This document shows positions 48,993 through 61,121 of a stretch of 64,000 nt of DNA, one piece after another. The stretch spans positions 7,482,501 to 7,546,500 of the forward strand of contig NZ_CP095376.1 in the NCBI RefSeq assembly GCF_023008405.1. The letters are read 5' to 3'. This stretch comes from Amycolatopsis sp. FBCC-B4732. Lineage in GTDB: Bacteria; Actinomycetota; Actinomycetes; Mycobacteriales; Pseudonocardiaceae. Made by a program: the position numbers and the translations under genes. The notes below the pieces were generated by a model. The model saw only the letters and a list, made by a program, of their open reading frames with translations, ran no database searches and was not told the DNA's origin. Each line of letters starts with the position of its first letter. Within the stretch, counting starts at the first letter, position 1.

Positions 48993-49606
48993 TGGCAGGC
49001 GTGGTGGCGGTCGTCCTGATCGTGGCGGTGTTCGCGGTGGTGGCGTCCCTCTGGTGGCGGTCGCGCACGAAGTTCGTCGAGAGCCGCAAGGAGCACTGGT
49101 TCAAGGCCTTCGCGGCCGAGCGCGGCGGCACCTTCGACAGCGGCGTCCCCAGCGACGCGCGGGCGGTCCCGACCTTCGGCGTGCGCCACCCCAGCGGCCG
49201 GCCGCTGGCCGGGAGCACCCACACGAAGTGGGTCGAGTTCCGCCACCGCGACCGGCCGGCGATCGCCGTCGACGCCCAGGAGCCGTACCGGCACTTCGAC
49301 GACCACACGTACTTCCGCGACATCCACGTCACGCAGGTGCGGGTCCCGGCCTCCCCCGAGCTGCGGATCACCGCGGGGACGGGCCTGTCGGTGCCGTCGG
49401 ACCCGCGGCTCGAGGGCGAGCTGACCCGGTGGCTGGCCGCGAACCCGCGTTTCGCCGGGCGGGACGTCGTCGTCGAGCACGGCTCGGCGCGGACCTGGGG
49501 CCAGGGCTGCGCGACCCGGGCGAACATCGTGGCCGAGGCCGACTACCTCGGCGAACTGGCGGACGCGCTGCCCGCCGTGCTGTGGAGCGTCAGCGGCGAC
49601 GCGTAG
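48992..49606 (+). CDS. Single-pass membrane protein, possible immunity or accessory protein
   Basis: The product has 204 residues. An N-terminal transmembrane helix (VVAVVLIVAVFAVVASLWW) is followed by a basic patch and a cytoplasmic or external domain of about 180 residues that I cannot assign to a family. TGATG coupling to the putative effector is the arrangement of effector-immunity pairs, but nothing in the sequence proves it. The last 17 bases overlap the convergent gene at 49590. Confidence 0.65.
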   Translation: MAGVVAVVLIVAVFAVVASLWWRSRTKFVESRKEHWFKAFAAERGGTFDSGVPSDARAVPTFGVRHPSGRPLAGSTHTKWVEFRHRDRPAIAVDAQEPYRHFDDHTYFRDIHVTQVRVPASPELRITAGTGLSVPSDPRLEGELTRWLAANPRFAGRDVVVEHGSARTWGQGCATRANIVAEADYLGELADALPAVLWSVSGDA

Positions 49607-49814
49607 TGAGGTGCGTCAGGCCCGCCGAAAGCGCGAACACCAGGCCCAGCCCCACGACGTAAGGGCCGGCCAGCAGGGCGAACCCGGCGCCGATGTTGGC
49701 GTCGGGCTGGTCGGACGTCGCCCGGAAACCGATCGCGCCGACCGAAAGCAGGATCGCCCCCACGGTGATCAGGAGGACGGCCACCACCGTGAGGCGCTTC
49801 GTGACAGTCGTCAT
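49590..49814 (-). CDS. Small two-helix membrane protein
   Basis: The product has 74 residues with two hydrophobic helices (LTVVAVLLITVGAILLSVGAIGF and ALLAGPYVVGLGLVFALSAGL) joined by a polar loop with QPDANIG, and a basic end TTRRR. ATG 49814 is chosen; the open frame upstream runs antisense to the acetyltransferase promoter. Function unknown. Confidence 0.6.
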   Translation of the reverse strand: MTTVTKRLTVVAVLLITVGAILLSVGAIGFRATSDQPDANIGAGFALLAGPYVVGLGLVFALSAGLTHLTTRRR

Positions 49815-49872
49815 GTCCCCATGGTGCCGGGGCACGGGCCAATTCGCTGGACAGCGTCCCCAGGATGGGTAC

Positions 49873-50352
49873 GTGAACTGGACGATCACCCGGACCGACG
49901 TGGCCCACCCGGACGCCGTCGCGATCATGCGCGAGTACATGGACGAAGTCGCTTCGCGCTACTTCGGCCGCCCGATCACCGAAGCCGAGCTCACGCACTA
50001 CGTCGCCGAGGAGCCCGGCACCGATCTGGTGCCGCCCGCCGGGGCGTTCTTCGTCGGCAGGCGCGACGGCGAGGTCGCGGGGTGCGCCGGGACGCGTGTC
50101 GTCGAGCCCGGGATCTCCGAGCTGACGAAGGTCTTCATCAAGCCCGCCCACCGCGGCACCGGCGGCGGCCCCGCGCTGGTGGCGGCCGCCGAGGAGGCCG
50201 CGCGCGGGTTCGGCTCGGCGCTCATGCGCCTGGACACCCGCCACGACCTCGTCGAAGCCCGCGCGCTCTACGCGAAGATCGGCTACGACGAGGTCGAGCC
50301 CTTCAACGACGGGCAGTTCGCCGAGCACTGGTTCGCGAAGGCGCTCAGCTGA
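49873..50352 (+). CDS. GNAT family N-acetyltransferase
   Basis: The product is 159 residues, a full single GNAT domain. Strand-helix motif A is ELTKVFIKPAHRGTGGGPAL, with the acetyl-CoA pyrophosphate loop R-G-T-G-G-G, and motif B is ARALYAKIGYDEVEPF. Substrate unknown. GTG 49873 has AGGA about 8 bases upstream. Its end overlaps the convergent MmpS-like gene by 8 bases. Confidence 0.85.
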   Translation: MNWTITRTDVAHPDAVAIMREYMDEVASRYFGRPITEAELTHYVAEEPGTDLVPPAGAFFVGRRDGEVAGCAGTRVVEPGISELTKVFIKPAHRGTGGGPALVAAAEEAARGFGSALMRLDTRHDLVEARALYAKIGYDEVEPFNDGQFAEHWFAKALS

Positions 50353-50812
50353 GCCGTCCGGTGCACGCGGCGACCTCGCCGGGCGCCGACTTCTGCGACG
50401 TCACCACGCGGCCGCCGAGCGAGATGCGGCACTCCACCGCGCCGCTCCCCTGCCCGAGCAGCTGCACCGAACCGGCCGACGCCCAGCTGAGCTCCTTCCG
50501 CCACGGCAGCGGGACTTCGAGCTCCTGGTGGACCAGGCCGAGGCCGTTCGAGTCGTAGACGACGGTCGCCGTGCCGGTGCCCGCCAGCTCGTAGGTCACC
50601 TGGTAGCCCGACGGTGCCGGCGGCGTCGAGGTGTACGTCGCCGTCGCCATGACCGTGCGCGGCGGGACCGACGACAGCGACGGCTCCCCCACCACGGCGA
50701 CCGCCGGGGCCGGTGGGGACGAGCCGTCGTCGCCGAGGATGAAGATGCCCGCGGTCACCGCCGCGATCGCGATCACCGCGACGGCGAGCCTGCCGGTCAG
50801 CTGCCGGTTCAT
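50345..50812 (-). CDS. MmpS family membrane-anchored protein
   Basis: The product has 155 residues with an N-terminal transmembrane helix (LAVAVIAIAAVTAGIFIL). The external domain has the MmpS pattern: VTYELAGTGTATVVYDSNGL, VPLPWRKELSWASAGSVQL and a Cys pair (VECRISLGG and AACTGRLS). MmpS proteins usually assist MmpL exporters; no MmpL is nearby. GGGGAG precedes ATG 50812. Confidence 0.8.
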   Translation of the reverse strand: MNRQLTGRLAVAVIAIAAVTAGIFILGDDGSSPPAPAVAVVGEPSLSSVPPRTVMATATYTSTPPAPSGYQVTYELAGTGTATVVYDSNGLGLVHQELEVPLPWRKELSWASAGSVQLLGQGSGAVECRISLGGRVVTSQKSAPGEVAACTGRLS

Positions 50813-50864
50813 GGGGACTCCCCAGGGAAAGGGCGGCCCCCGGGGTGCGGGGGCCGCCCGCGGG

Positions 50865-51095
50865 TCAGAAGGAGGGCAGGAGCTTGCCCGGGACACCGTT
50901 GACCGACTGGATGAGGCCGAGCACCGGGACGCCGAGCGGGGCGAACGTCCAGATGTTGTTCAGGCCGCTGGTGTCCGGCTCGTCGACCACGACGACACCG
51001 GGGGCGTCGGCCGCGAGCGCCGGACCGGCCGCGGTGAACAGGGCGGCACCGGCGAGGACGGCGGCACCGGCCGCGCGAGCGAGGGTCTTCTTCAC
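50865..51095 (-). CDS. Small secreted hydrophobic peptide
   Basis: The product has 76 residues with a clear signal peptide (MKKTLARAAGAAVLAGAALF...ALA) and a mature part of about 48 residues, acidic then Val/Leu/Pro-rich (PLGVPVLGLIQSVNGVPG). No Cys, so not a chaplin-like disulfide peptide. GTG 51095. It shares the PLG-P-V pattern with the next upstream peptide. Confidence 0.65.
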   Translation of the reverse strand: MKKTLARAAGAAVLAGAALFTAAGPALAADAPGVVVVDEPDTSGLNNIWTFAPLGVPVLGLIQSVNGVPGKLLPSF

Positions 51096-51109
51096 GGGTT
51101 CTCTGCCTT

Positions 51110-51316
51110 TCAGGAAACAGCGGTGATCAGGTCGAAGACGGGCGCGAGCAGGTCGACCGGCTGGCCGAGCGGCCCGAGCACGCCGCCCAGGTCGACGCCG
51201 GGCACGAGCCAGACGGAACCGTCGGTCGGGCCGGCACTGGCGACCCCCGCGGCCAGGCCCGTGAACGCCGTCGCCGCGACGAGCGGCAGCAGCACGCGGG
51301 CAGCAAGACGCTTCAT
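51110..51316 (-). CDS. Small secreted hydrophobic peptide, paralogue-like
   Basis: The product has 68 residues with a signal peptide (MKRLAARVLLPLVAATAFTGLAAGVASA) and a short mature part containing PLGQPVDLLAPVFDLI, similar to the neighbour at 50865. AGGAAAG precedes ATG. It lies 25 bases after the large membrane gene and 14 bases before its neighbour, so all three are probably one operon. Confidence 0.65.
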   Translation of the reverse strand: MKRLAARVLLPLVAATAFTGLAAGVASAGPTDGSVWLVPGVDLGGVLGPLGQPVDLLAPVFDLITAVS

Positions 51317-51341
51317 ACTTTTCCTTTCCTACCAAGGGATT

Positions 51342-53030
51342 TCAGCGGAGAACCGACGTGATCGGCACGATGGTTCCGTCGGGTACCCACTGGCCCGCGT
51401 AGTCGCGGTCCATCACCATTCCGGTGGCGTGGGGTTCGGTGGGGTACATCGGCATGGCGTTGACCTGGGCGGCGGCGAAGATCTGGACGTCGCCCGCGGC
51501 GGCACCGCCGGCGCCGAGCCAGTTCCGGAAGCCGCCGAGGGTCGGGCTTTCGCCGCCGAAGCGGTTGCCGACCGCCACGGCGTACCCGACCGCGGTCGCC
51601 TCCCGCGGGTCGAACCGCAGCGGCAGCGACGCGCTCGCGACGGCGTTGACGATCGGCCCGTTCAGCAGCCACGGCGCCAGGTACAGCCCGTACTGGTGGG
51701 TGGGTTCGAGACGTTGCAGCTCGGCGGCCCGCGTCATCGCCGGGTAGCCGGCGGCCCAGCCGGAGACGACGACGAGCGCGGTGTCGGGCCCGGCGTCCGG
51801 CCGCACGGCGAGTCCGGTGCGCGCCGCGGTTTCGCGCACCAGCTTCGCGGCCGCGATCCCCCGCGGGGAGTCGTCCTCGACCAGCGTGAGCGCGGACGGC
51901 TTGCGCCCGGCGAGGAATTCGACCAGCTTGACCAGCGCTCCCCCGTCCGCCGGCGTCAGCGCGTCGGCCGGGCAGGCACCCAGCACGTCCGCGCGGCCGG
52001 CGACCAGGCCGCCGAGCGCGGCCGACGCGCACTCCGGCGCGTCCGCGTCGGTGATCGCCGGGCCGGGCGCGGTCCCGGCGTCGACCTCGACGACCGTCGC
52101 CGTGCCGCCGTGGCGGATCTCCAGGTCGCTGCGGCCGGGCGGCAAGTCGACGTCGGCCCACGTGCCCTCGGCGCCGGGCCGCGCGACGGCCTTCGTGACC
52201 AGCCCACCAGCCCCCACGGACAGGTCGTTTCCCGCGCTCGGCGGGAAGTGGACGACGTTGCGCCCCGGCCGCTGCGGACTGACCAGCACCGGGAACCCGG
52301 CGTCGTCGGCGAGCAGCGGCACGCCCGGCACGGGCAGCGGCGGGGGTGCCTGGATCGCGCCAAGCGCGCTCCAGGCGAGGAACCCGAGCGCGACCGCCGT
52401 CGCGCCGAAGCGGTAAGCGCGGCCGTTGAAGACCCCGGCGAGCACGCTCACCACGACCGGCAGCACCACGACGGCGACCACCGCGAGCCCGAAGGGCGTG
52501 CTGTAGAGCCGCCGGTCGAAGCCGAGGCCGGACAGCCCGAACCGGACCGCGCCGGCCAGGACGAGCAGGCCGCCGAGGGTGAGCGCGAGGGGCCCGGGCC
52601 GGACGGCCGCCGCCGTCGTCACCGGCCCGAGCAGCGCGAAGCCGAACCACACGGCCGCCGCGGCGACGAACACCGTGTCGATCGCGAACTCGACGCCGGT
52701 GCCGCCCAGGGACGTCTCCAGCACGACGAGCACCAGCAGCGCGGCCGACGTCCAGCGAGTGGCCCGCGGGAAGACCGGCACCGCCACCGCGAGCACGACG
52801 TGGATCGCCAGCGCGACCACGTTGACGTCGACGGCGAAGGCCGACACCACGGCGAGCAGCGCCGAGACCCCGCCGAGGACGTACAGCGTGTGCCGCGGCC
52901 GCTGCCCCGGCGCCCGCAGCAGGCCGCCGCCGGCGAGGAACGCCGTGGCCGGCAACAGGGCCAGCCGCAGCACCAGCGCCAGTACGTCCACAGTGGACGA
53001 ACCCGACGGCGCAGTGTGGTCGTGTTCCAT
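51342..53030 (-). CDS. Large membrane protein with external binding-like domain
   Basis: The product has 562 residues and begins MEHDH. About seven transmembrane helices span residues 12-240. The following external domain of about 320 residues has alternating helix and strand units (ALTLVEDDSPRGIAAAKLVRE, then DTALVVVSGWAAGYPAMTRA) like a periplasmic-binding fold. The start ATG 53030 has GAGGAG 5 bases upstream. I cannot name a family with confidence; DUF6239-type proteins are a possibility from memory. It leads the small-peptide operon. Confidence 0.6.
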   Translation of the reverse strand: MEHDHTAPSGSSTVDVLALVLRLALLPATAFLAGGGLLRAPGQRPRHTLYVLGGVSALLAVVSAFAVDVNVVALAIHVVLAVAVPVFPRATRWTSAALLVLVVLETSLGGTGVEFAIDTVFVAAAAVWFGFALLGPVTTAAAVRPGPLALTLGGLLVLAGAVRFGLSGLGFDRRLYSTPFGLAVVAVVVLPVVVSVLAGVFNGRAYRFGATAVALGFLAWSALGAIQAPPPLPVPGVPLLADDAGFPVLVSPQRPGRNVVHFPPSAGNDLSVGAGGLVTKAVARPGAEGTWADVDLPPGRSDLEIRHGGTATVVEVDAGTAPGPAITDADAPECASAALGGLVAGRADVLGACPADALTPADGGALVKLVEFLAGRKPSALTLVEDDSPRGIAAAKLVRETAARTGLAVRPDAGPDTALVVVSGWAAGYPAMTRAAELQRLEPTHQYGLYLAPWLLNGPIVNAVASASLPLRFDPREATAVGYAVAVGNRFGGESPTLGGFRNWLGAGGAAAGDVQIFAAAQVNAMPMYPTEPHATGMVMDRDYAGQWVPDGTIVPITSVLR

Positions 53031-53051
53031 CAAGACTCCTCGGTGCGAGTT

Positions 53052-53097
53052 GTCGTGAGTGGTTAGGGCGGTCAGAACCGCCCTAACCACTCACGAC
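53052..53097 (-). terminator. Perfect 21-bp hairpin after the SBP56-like gene
   Basis: GTCGTGAGTGGTTAGGGCGGT pairs perfectly with its complement around CAGA. It is the third and longest member of the shared-arm hairpin family; it lies just downstream of the SBP56-like gene stop and just upstream of the membrane-protein gene. Confidence 0.85.
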
Positions 53098-53101
53098 CGC
53101 G

Positions 53102-54949
53102 TTACCTGATGTCGGCGTCCGCGACCACGAACAGCTCGGAGTGCGGCTTGGCGTTGCCGAAGTCCCCGTGCGGCCACGACTTGCGGTTGAAGTTGATCCC
53201 GACCTGCCCGGTGAACTCGTCCCGGAAGTTCGGGTCGACCGCGACCTTCCCGTCCGGCCCGAGGTTCAGCAGGTTGACCTTGTGGTCACCGTCCAAACCG
53301 GACCGGGCGACGAAGTAGTTCGACACCGCGAGGTGCTGCGGCGACGTGGTTTCGCGGTAGAAACCGTCGCTGCCGAGCGCCCAGTTGTCGTAGGCGCCCC
53401 AGTGCGGGCCCGCGCCCGGCGTGCCGGGGTTGACCGGGGCCGCGCCGACGACGGTCGGCAGGTCGCCGCCCCCGCCCTGCTGCGCCTTCGCCTTGGTGTC
53501 GACCCGGCCCTGGATGTCCTCGATCCGGTCACCGGCGGCGACCAGCTTCTGGATGTCGAGGACGTAGACGCCGCCGGTGGTGCCGGGGTCGTCGGCCGAG
53601 AGGGTGCCCTTCTGCCGCCCGACGATCGCGCGGTAGAGGTACTTGTCGTCCGGGCTCGTCTGGATCCAGCCGCCGTTGGAGCTGGCGCCGTTGGAGTCGT
53701 TGCCGGCGTAGATGGACTTGTTCGCGGCGCCGTCGTCGAACACCTCGATCCAGTGCGGCTCGGCCGCGGTGATGTCCGGCGTGTAGAACACCGCGCCGCC
53801 CTGCATGGTCTGGGCGAACGCGCCCTTGTGACCCGGCAGGTTGGTCACGGTGGTCTCCATGACCGCGCGGCTCTCGGCGTGCAGCGGGTCGGCCGGATCG
53901 GCGCGCGGGCCGTCGGCCAGGTACGACACCGACTTCAGCTTCGGGTGGTTGCGGTCGGAGATGTCCCACGTCCGCACGGTCGGCCGCCGCAGGTACGGCG
54001 ACGGCTGCTTCACCGGGTCGAGGATGATGTTGCGCGGCTCGGCGTAATCGGACGTGACGAGCGTGTTCAGGTCCTCGCGGGCCTGGATGCCGTGCGGGTT
54101 GGCGCAGGTCGGCTTGCCCAGCTGCGGCAGGTTGTCGCAGAGCTTCTGGTTGTCGCCCTGCGGGGTCGCAGCCGGCGACTCGGACAGCACCTCGGCGTTC
54201 TTCCCGAAGTGGACGACTTCGCCGGGGCTGCCCGCGAAGCCGTTGCCGACCTGCGTGGAGCCGTCGGCGTAGGAGTGCGGGCCGGGCACGACCGGGCCGC
54301 CCATGTACGTGCCGTACGCGGTGCCGTCCTTGAGCACCCAGTAGGCGTCCGGAACGCTGCCGCCGAGGGTGTTCGTCGGCAGGCTGACGCCCTTGAGCTT
54401 CAGCTGCGGCAACGCACTGACGTCGAAGGCGTACGTCGCGGCGGCGAACAGCGCGCCGGCGTAGACGGTGTCGCCCCGGTGCCACACGTACTGCATGTGG
54501 TGCGGCTCGTTCTCGACGAGCGGCCCGACGGTGGCGGTGTTGACGACCTTGCCGTAGGTCGGCGAACCCTGCGTCGCGTCGATCACGGCGAGGAAGTCCG
54601 GGCCGGGCAAGGCGTTCTTGAGCTTGTTGAGGCCGCCGCCGAGTGTGCCCGGCAGGTTCTTGACGTCCTTGACGAGCGTGTCGGCGATGTTCTCGTCACC
54701 GGCCCAGACGAGGAGCCACTTCTTGGGCGTGCCGCCCTCGGCGCGCGCGAGATCCTTCGTCACCAGGTGGTTCTGCACCCAGTACTGCTTGCCGTCGGCC
54801 GCCGTCTTGGCATCGGTGACGGTCTGGACGTCGGCGTAGGCGCCGGTGGCCGAGCCGGTGTACGTGACGGCGCCGACCGCGAGCGCGAGCGCGGCGGCGC
54901 CGGTCACCACCTTTCGCCATCGACCCGGACGCAACGGAGTTGATCGCAT
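53102..54949 (-). CDS. Secreted SBP56/methanethiol-oxidase-like beta-propeller
   Basis: The product has 615 residues. A signal peptide covers about residues 1-38. The rest has repeated beta-propeller blades. PDFLAVIDATQGSPTYGKVV with NEPHHMQYVW, and PHGIQAREDLNTLVTSDYAEP, align by eye with the selenium-binding protein 56 / methanethiol oxidase family (for example DYLATVDVDPKSPQY and ELHHSGW in the human protein). The family catalyses methanethiol oxidation with a metal; here the assignment is distant and the substrate is unknown. ATG 54949 has GGGAG 4 bases upstream. Confidence 0.6.
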   Translation of the reverse strand: MRSTPLRPGRWRKVVTGAAALALAVGAVTYTGSATGAYADVQTVTDAKTAADGKQYWVQNHLVTKDLARAEGGTPKKWLLVWAGDENIADTLVKDVKNLPGTLGGGLNKLKNALPGPDFLAVIDATQGSPTYGKVVNTATVGPLVENEPHHMQYVWHRGDTVYAGALFAAATYAFDVSALPQLKLKGVSLPTNTLGGSVPDAYWVLKDGTAYGTYMGGPVVPGPHSYADGSTQVGNGFAGSPGEVVHFGKNAEVLSESPAATPQGDNQKLCDNLPQLGKPTCANPHGIQAREDLNTLVTSDYAEPRNIILDPVKQPSPYLRRPTVRTWDISDRNHPKLKSVSYLADGPRADPADPLHAESRAVMETTVTNLPGHKGAFAQTMQGGAVFYTPDITAAEPHWIEVFDDGAANKSIYAGNDSNGASSNGGWIQTSPDDKYLYRAIVGRQKGTLSADDPGTTGGVYVLDIQKLVAAGDRIEDIQGRVDTKAKAQQGGGGDLPTVVGAAPVNPGTPGAGPHWGAYDNWALGSDGFYRETTSPQHLAVSNYFVARSGLDGDHKVNLLNLGPDGKVAVDPNFRDEFTGQVGINFNRKSWPHGDFGNAKPHSELFVVADADIR

Positions 54950-55258
54950 GGTTCTCCCAATTCTTTCTCACGGACGAAAACCGTTGGGACACAACGGAAA
55001 GCCGACGTCAGCAGACCTGGACGGGATATTCGCGCGAAGCGGGCGAAGCGTCCAGCCGTGATCAAAGATTGAGACTCGCCACGATCAGGTGAATCTCCCA
55101 CGAAGTGGGCCGAATTGACGCGTACCACTGGACCGAATGGGTGGCTACGTCGTCTAGACCAACCGGGCGCGTCACGGTTGGTCACAATGGCGCAGCCCCG
55201 GCGCCTGAACGCCGGGGCTGCGAGTTATGGATTCGTTATGAAGTGCTGGGAACTCCGG
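54950..55258. other. Intergenic region between SBP56-like and zinc-ribbon genes
   Basis: There is no gene. It contains the 5' region of the SBP56-like gene, an inverted repeat GACCAAC/GTTGGTC (55157-55183) and a terminator hairpin (55191-55222). No clear promoter boxes are visible. Confidence 0.55.
55191..55222 (-). terminator. Terminator after the zinc-ribbon gene
   Basis: CGCAGCCCCGGCG and CGCCGGGGCTGCG form a perfect 13-bp stem around CCTGAA, 36 bases after the stop of the gene at 55259. Confidence 0.8.
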
Positions 55259-55900
55259 TCAGAGTTTGGCGCCGCAGTCCGAGCAGAACAGCGCTCCCGG
55301 CTTGTTGGTCTCGCTGCCGCAGCCGCCGCAGCCGACCTTCAGGGCCAGGGAAGTGCCGCAGGACGAACAGAACTTGCCGCCGTCGGCCTTCAGCCCGCAG
55401 CCGGGGCACGAAACCTTGGCGCGGGTGTCGAGGTCGAGGCCGGACGTCCAGTCCTTCTCGCGGGCCTTGTCCCAGATCTGGTCGCGCTGGGCCGACGCCT
55501 GGGCGCGCGAGATCTCCTCGGCGACGCTCGGCGAGCAGCGCAGGCACTGGCCGATCTCCTCGTTCCAGCACTGGTCGTGGCACATCCAGTCGCCGCAGCC
55601 GCGGCACTGGCGGAAGCTCGGGGTGATCTCCTTGACCGCCGCGGCCAGCGCGCGGTCCTTCGCCGGCGAGTTGGTCGCGCGGTCGTAGCGCCACTGGTCG
55701 GCCGAGTTGCTCAAGTCCCGCAGCGTGCCACCGAAGAACGAGCCGACCGTGCGAAGCACGCTTCGCCCGGTTTCCATGTTGTCGCGCTGGAAGGCGGAAC
55801 GGAAGCCGTTGCCGCAGCGTTCACAGCGGAACTCGAACTGGTACCCCTGCGTGTTCGAGAGGTCCGAGAAGTTGTCCGTGAAGGGCACAGAGTCAGCCAC
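55259..55900 (-). CDS. Zinc-ribbon protein with three or more CxxC clusters
   Basis: The product has 213 residues. An N-terminal CERC pair (near 27), a middle CRGC...CHDQC...CLRC cluster (near 98-120), and a C-terminal double zinc ribbon: CPGC...CSSC and CGGC...CSDC. Each would bind one zinc. It has no enzyme motif or signal, so a nucleic-acid- or protein-binding role is likely. ATG 55900. Independent of its neighbours. Confidence 0.8.
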   Translation of the reverse strand: MADSVPFTDNFSDLSNTQGYQFEFRCERCGNGFRSAFQRDNMETGRSVLRTVGSFFGGTLRDLSNSADQWRYDRATNSPAKDRALAAAVKEITPSFRQCRGCGDWMCHDQCWNEEIGQCLRCSPSVAEEISRAQASAQRDQIWDKAREKDWTSGLDLDTRAKVSCPGCGLKADGGKFCSSCGTSLALKVGCGGCGSETNKPGALFCSDCGAKL

Positions 55901-56039
55901 GGCCCATCTTCGCCAGCCGGCCGCGCCGCCGGGGACGAGAGATTTGCCGACAACGACGTGGCTACCAGCCGTTACGGATCCCGAAGTGCTGCCCGAAAGG
56001 CGGCTGAATGTCCGGCATCGGAGGTGCTAAAGGAGAGGG

Positions 56040-56813
56040 ATGCCGATCTTCCGGGCGCTCGCCGCCGTCACCCTCGCCGCCGCCACGGCCGTCGCCGTCC
56101 CCACCGCGGCGCAGGCCACGTCCCCCGGCTTCGTCGCGCTCTCCGACGTCGCCCCTTCGATCCTGCAGGACATCCGCTACGCGACACCGCACAACTTCGT
56201 CGGCCGGCGCGTCGACGGCTACCTCGCCCCCAGCTGCCTCCTGACCCGCCAGGCCGCCGACGGGCTGCGGAAGGCCCAGCAGCGGCTGCGGAAACGGGGC
56301 TACACGCTGAAGGTCTACGACTGCTACCGCCCGCAGCGCGCGGTCGACCACTTCGTGCGGTGGGCGAAGGACCTCGCGGACGAGAAGATGAAGGCCGAGT
56401 TCTACCCGGACGTCGCGAAGGACCGGCTGTTCGCCGAGGGGTACATCGCGGAGAAGTCCGGGCACAGCCGCGGCAGCACGATGGACCTGACGCTCGTCCG
56501 GCTCCCGCCGCGGTTCCAGCGGCCGTACGTCCCCGGCGAGCGGCTCGAGCCGTGCTTCGCCCCGCGGGATCAGCGCTTCCCGGACAACACGGTCGACATG
56601 GGCACCGGTTACGACTGCTTCGACCCGTTGGCGCACACGGACAACCCGGCGATCACCGGGGTCGCGCGGGAGAACCGCGACCTGCTCCGGAGCACGATGG
56701 CCGCGGTGGGATTCCGGAACCTGCCCGAGGAGTGGTGGCACTTCACGCTGAACGACGAGCCGTTCCCGGACACGTACTTCGACTTCCCGGTGACCCGCCA
56801 CGCCCCGCGCTGA
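56040..56813 (+). CDS. Secreted D-Ala-D-Ala dipeptidase, VanX/DdpX-like
   Basis: The product has 257 residues with a signal peptide (about 1-27, ending AQA). The peptidase M15D core has SGHSRGSTMDLTL, giving His and Asp zinc ligands, and EEWWHF with the catalytic Glu and the third ligand His; the motif DIRYATPHNFVGRRV near residue 45 and YDCYRPQRAVDHF with the conserved Arg are also typical. Exported VanX-like enzymes trim D-Ala-D-Ala from wall fragments; cytosolic VanX gives glycopeptide resistance. AAAGGAGAGGG precedes ATG. No vanH/vanA is nearby. Confidence 0.9.
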   Translation: MPIFRALAAVTLAAATAVAVPTAAQATSPGFVALSDVAPSILQDIRYATPHNFVGRRVDGYLAPSCLLTRQAADGLRKAQQRLRKRGYTLKVYDCYRPQRAVDHFVRWAKDLADEKMKAEFYPDVAKDRLFAEGYIAEKSGHSRGSTMDLTLVRLPPRFQRPYVPGERLEPCFAPRDQRFPDNTVDMGTGYDCFDPLAHTDNPAITGVARENRDLLRSTMAAVGFRNLPEEWWHFTLNDEPFPDTYFDFPVTRHAPR

Positions 56814-57116
56814 CCGCGGAGGCCCCGATCCGCCGGAGGCCTCCGATTCCGTCGGGCCGCGTTCCGCCGCCGGCTGGCGCCGGACACCAGAGCGCCGCCG
56901 AGCACCAAGGCGATCAGTGCCGGCGCGCCGAGCCCGAGTGCCTCGGCGCCCGTGCAAGCGGCAGGAGTACAGCCGAAGTGCCCCTTCACGTCGGTGGTCA
57001 GCTCACCGGTGACCGGGCAGTGCCGGCCGGAACGAGGACGACCTTGACCCCGGTGACCCGGGAACGGGAAAGGCCCCCGCCGGAAACCCGGCGAGGGCCT
57101 TTCTCGTGACTCAGCT
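56814..57116. other. Spacer between dipeptidase gene and rpoC
   Basis: No supportable gene. A minus-strand frame (within 56814-57010) encodes a short Cys pair, a hydrophobic helix (APALIALVLGGALVSG) and an Arg-rich end, but has no convincing start and runs antisense into the dipeptidase gene; it may be an eroded membrane-protein end. The rpoC terminator is at 57069-57103. Confidence 0.5.
57069..57103 (-). terminator. Terminator of rpoBC
   Basis: AAAGGCCC...CGCCGG and CCGGCG...GGGCCTTT pair around AAAC, 14 bases after the rpoC stop, with TTT at the 3' side of the RNA. Confidence 0.85.
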
Positions 57117-61028
<3,912 letters not shown>

Positions 61029-61076
61029 GTCTAGATCCCCTTGGGGTTGTTTCGGCTAGAGAGGGGGTGGCGGGCG

Positions 61077-61111
61077 AGCGTCGGGGCCTGCGGGAGGCCG
61101 GCCCCGACGCT
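61077..61111 (-). terminator. Hairpin between rpoB and rpoC
   Basis: AGCGTCGGGGC and GCCCCGACGCT pair perfectly over 11 bp in the 93-base gap. There is no T-run, so it may be an RNA-processing or attenuation element, not a full terminator. Confidence 0.5.
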
Positions 61112-61121
61112 CAGCTCGCGA

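Noticed and set aside
55157..55183. GACCAAC/GTTGGTC inverted repeat as an operator
   Set aside because: Seven-base arms with a 13-base spacer are easily met by chance and no promoter is visible next to it.
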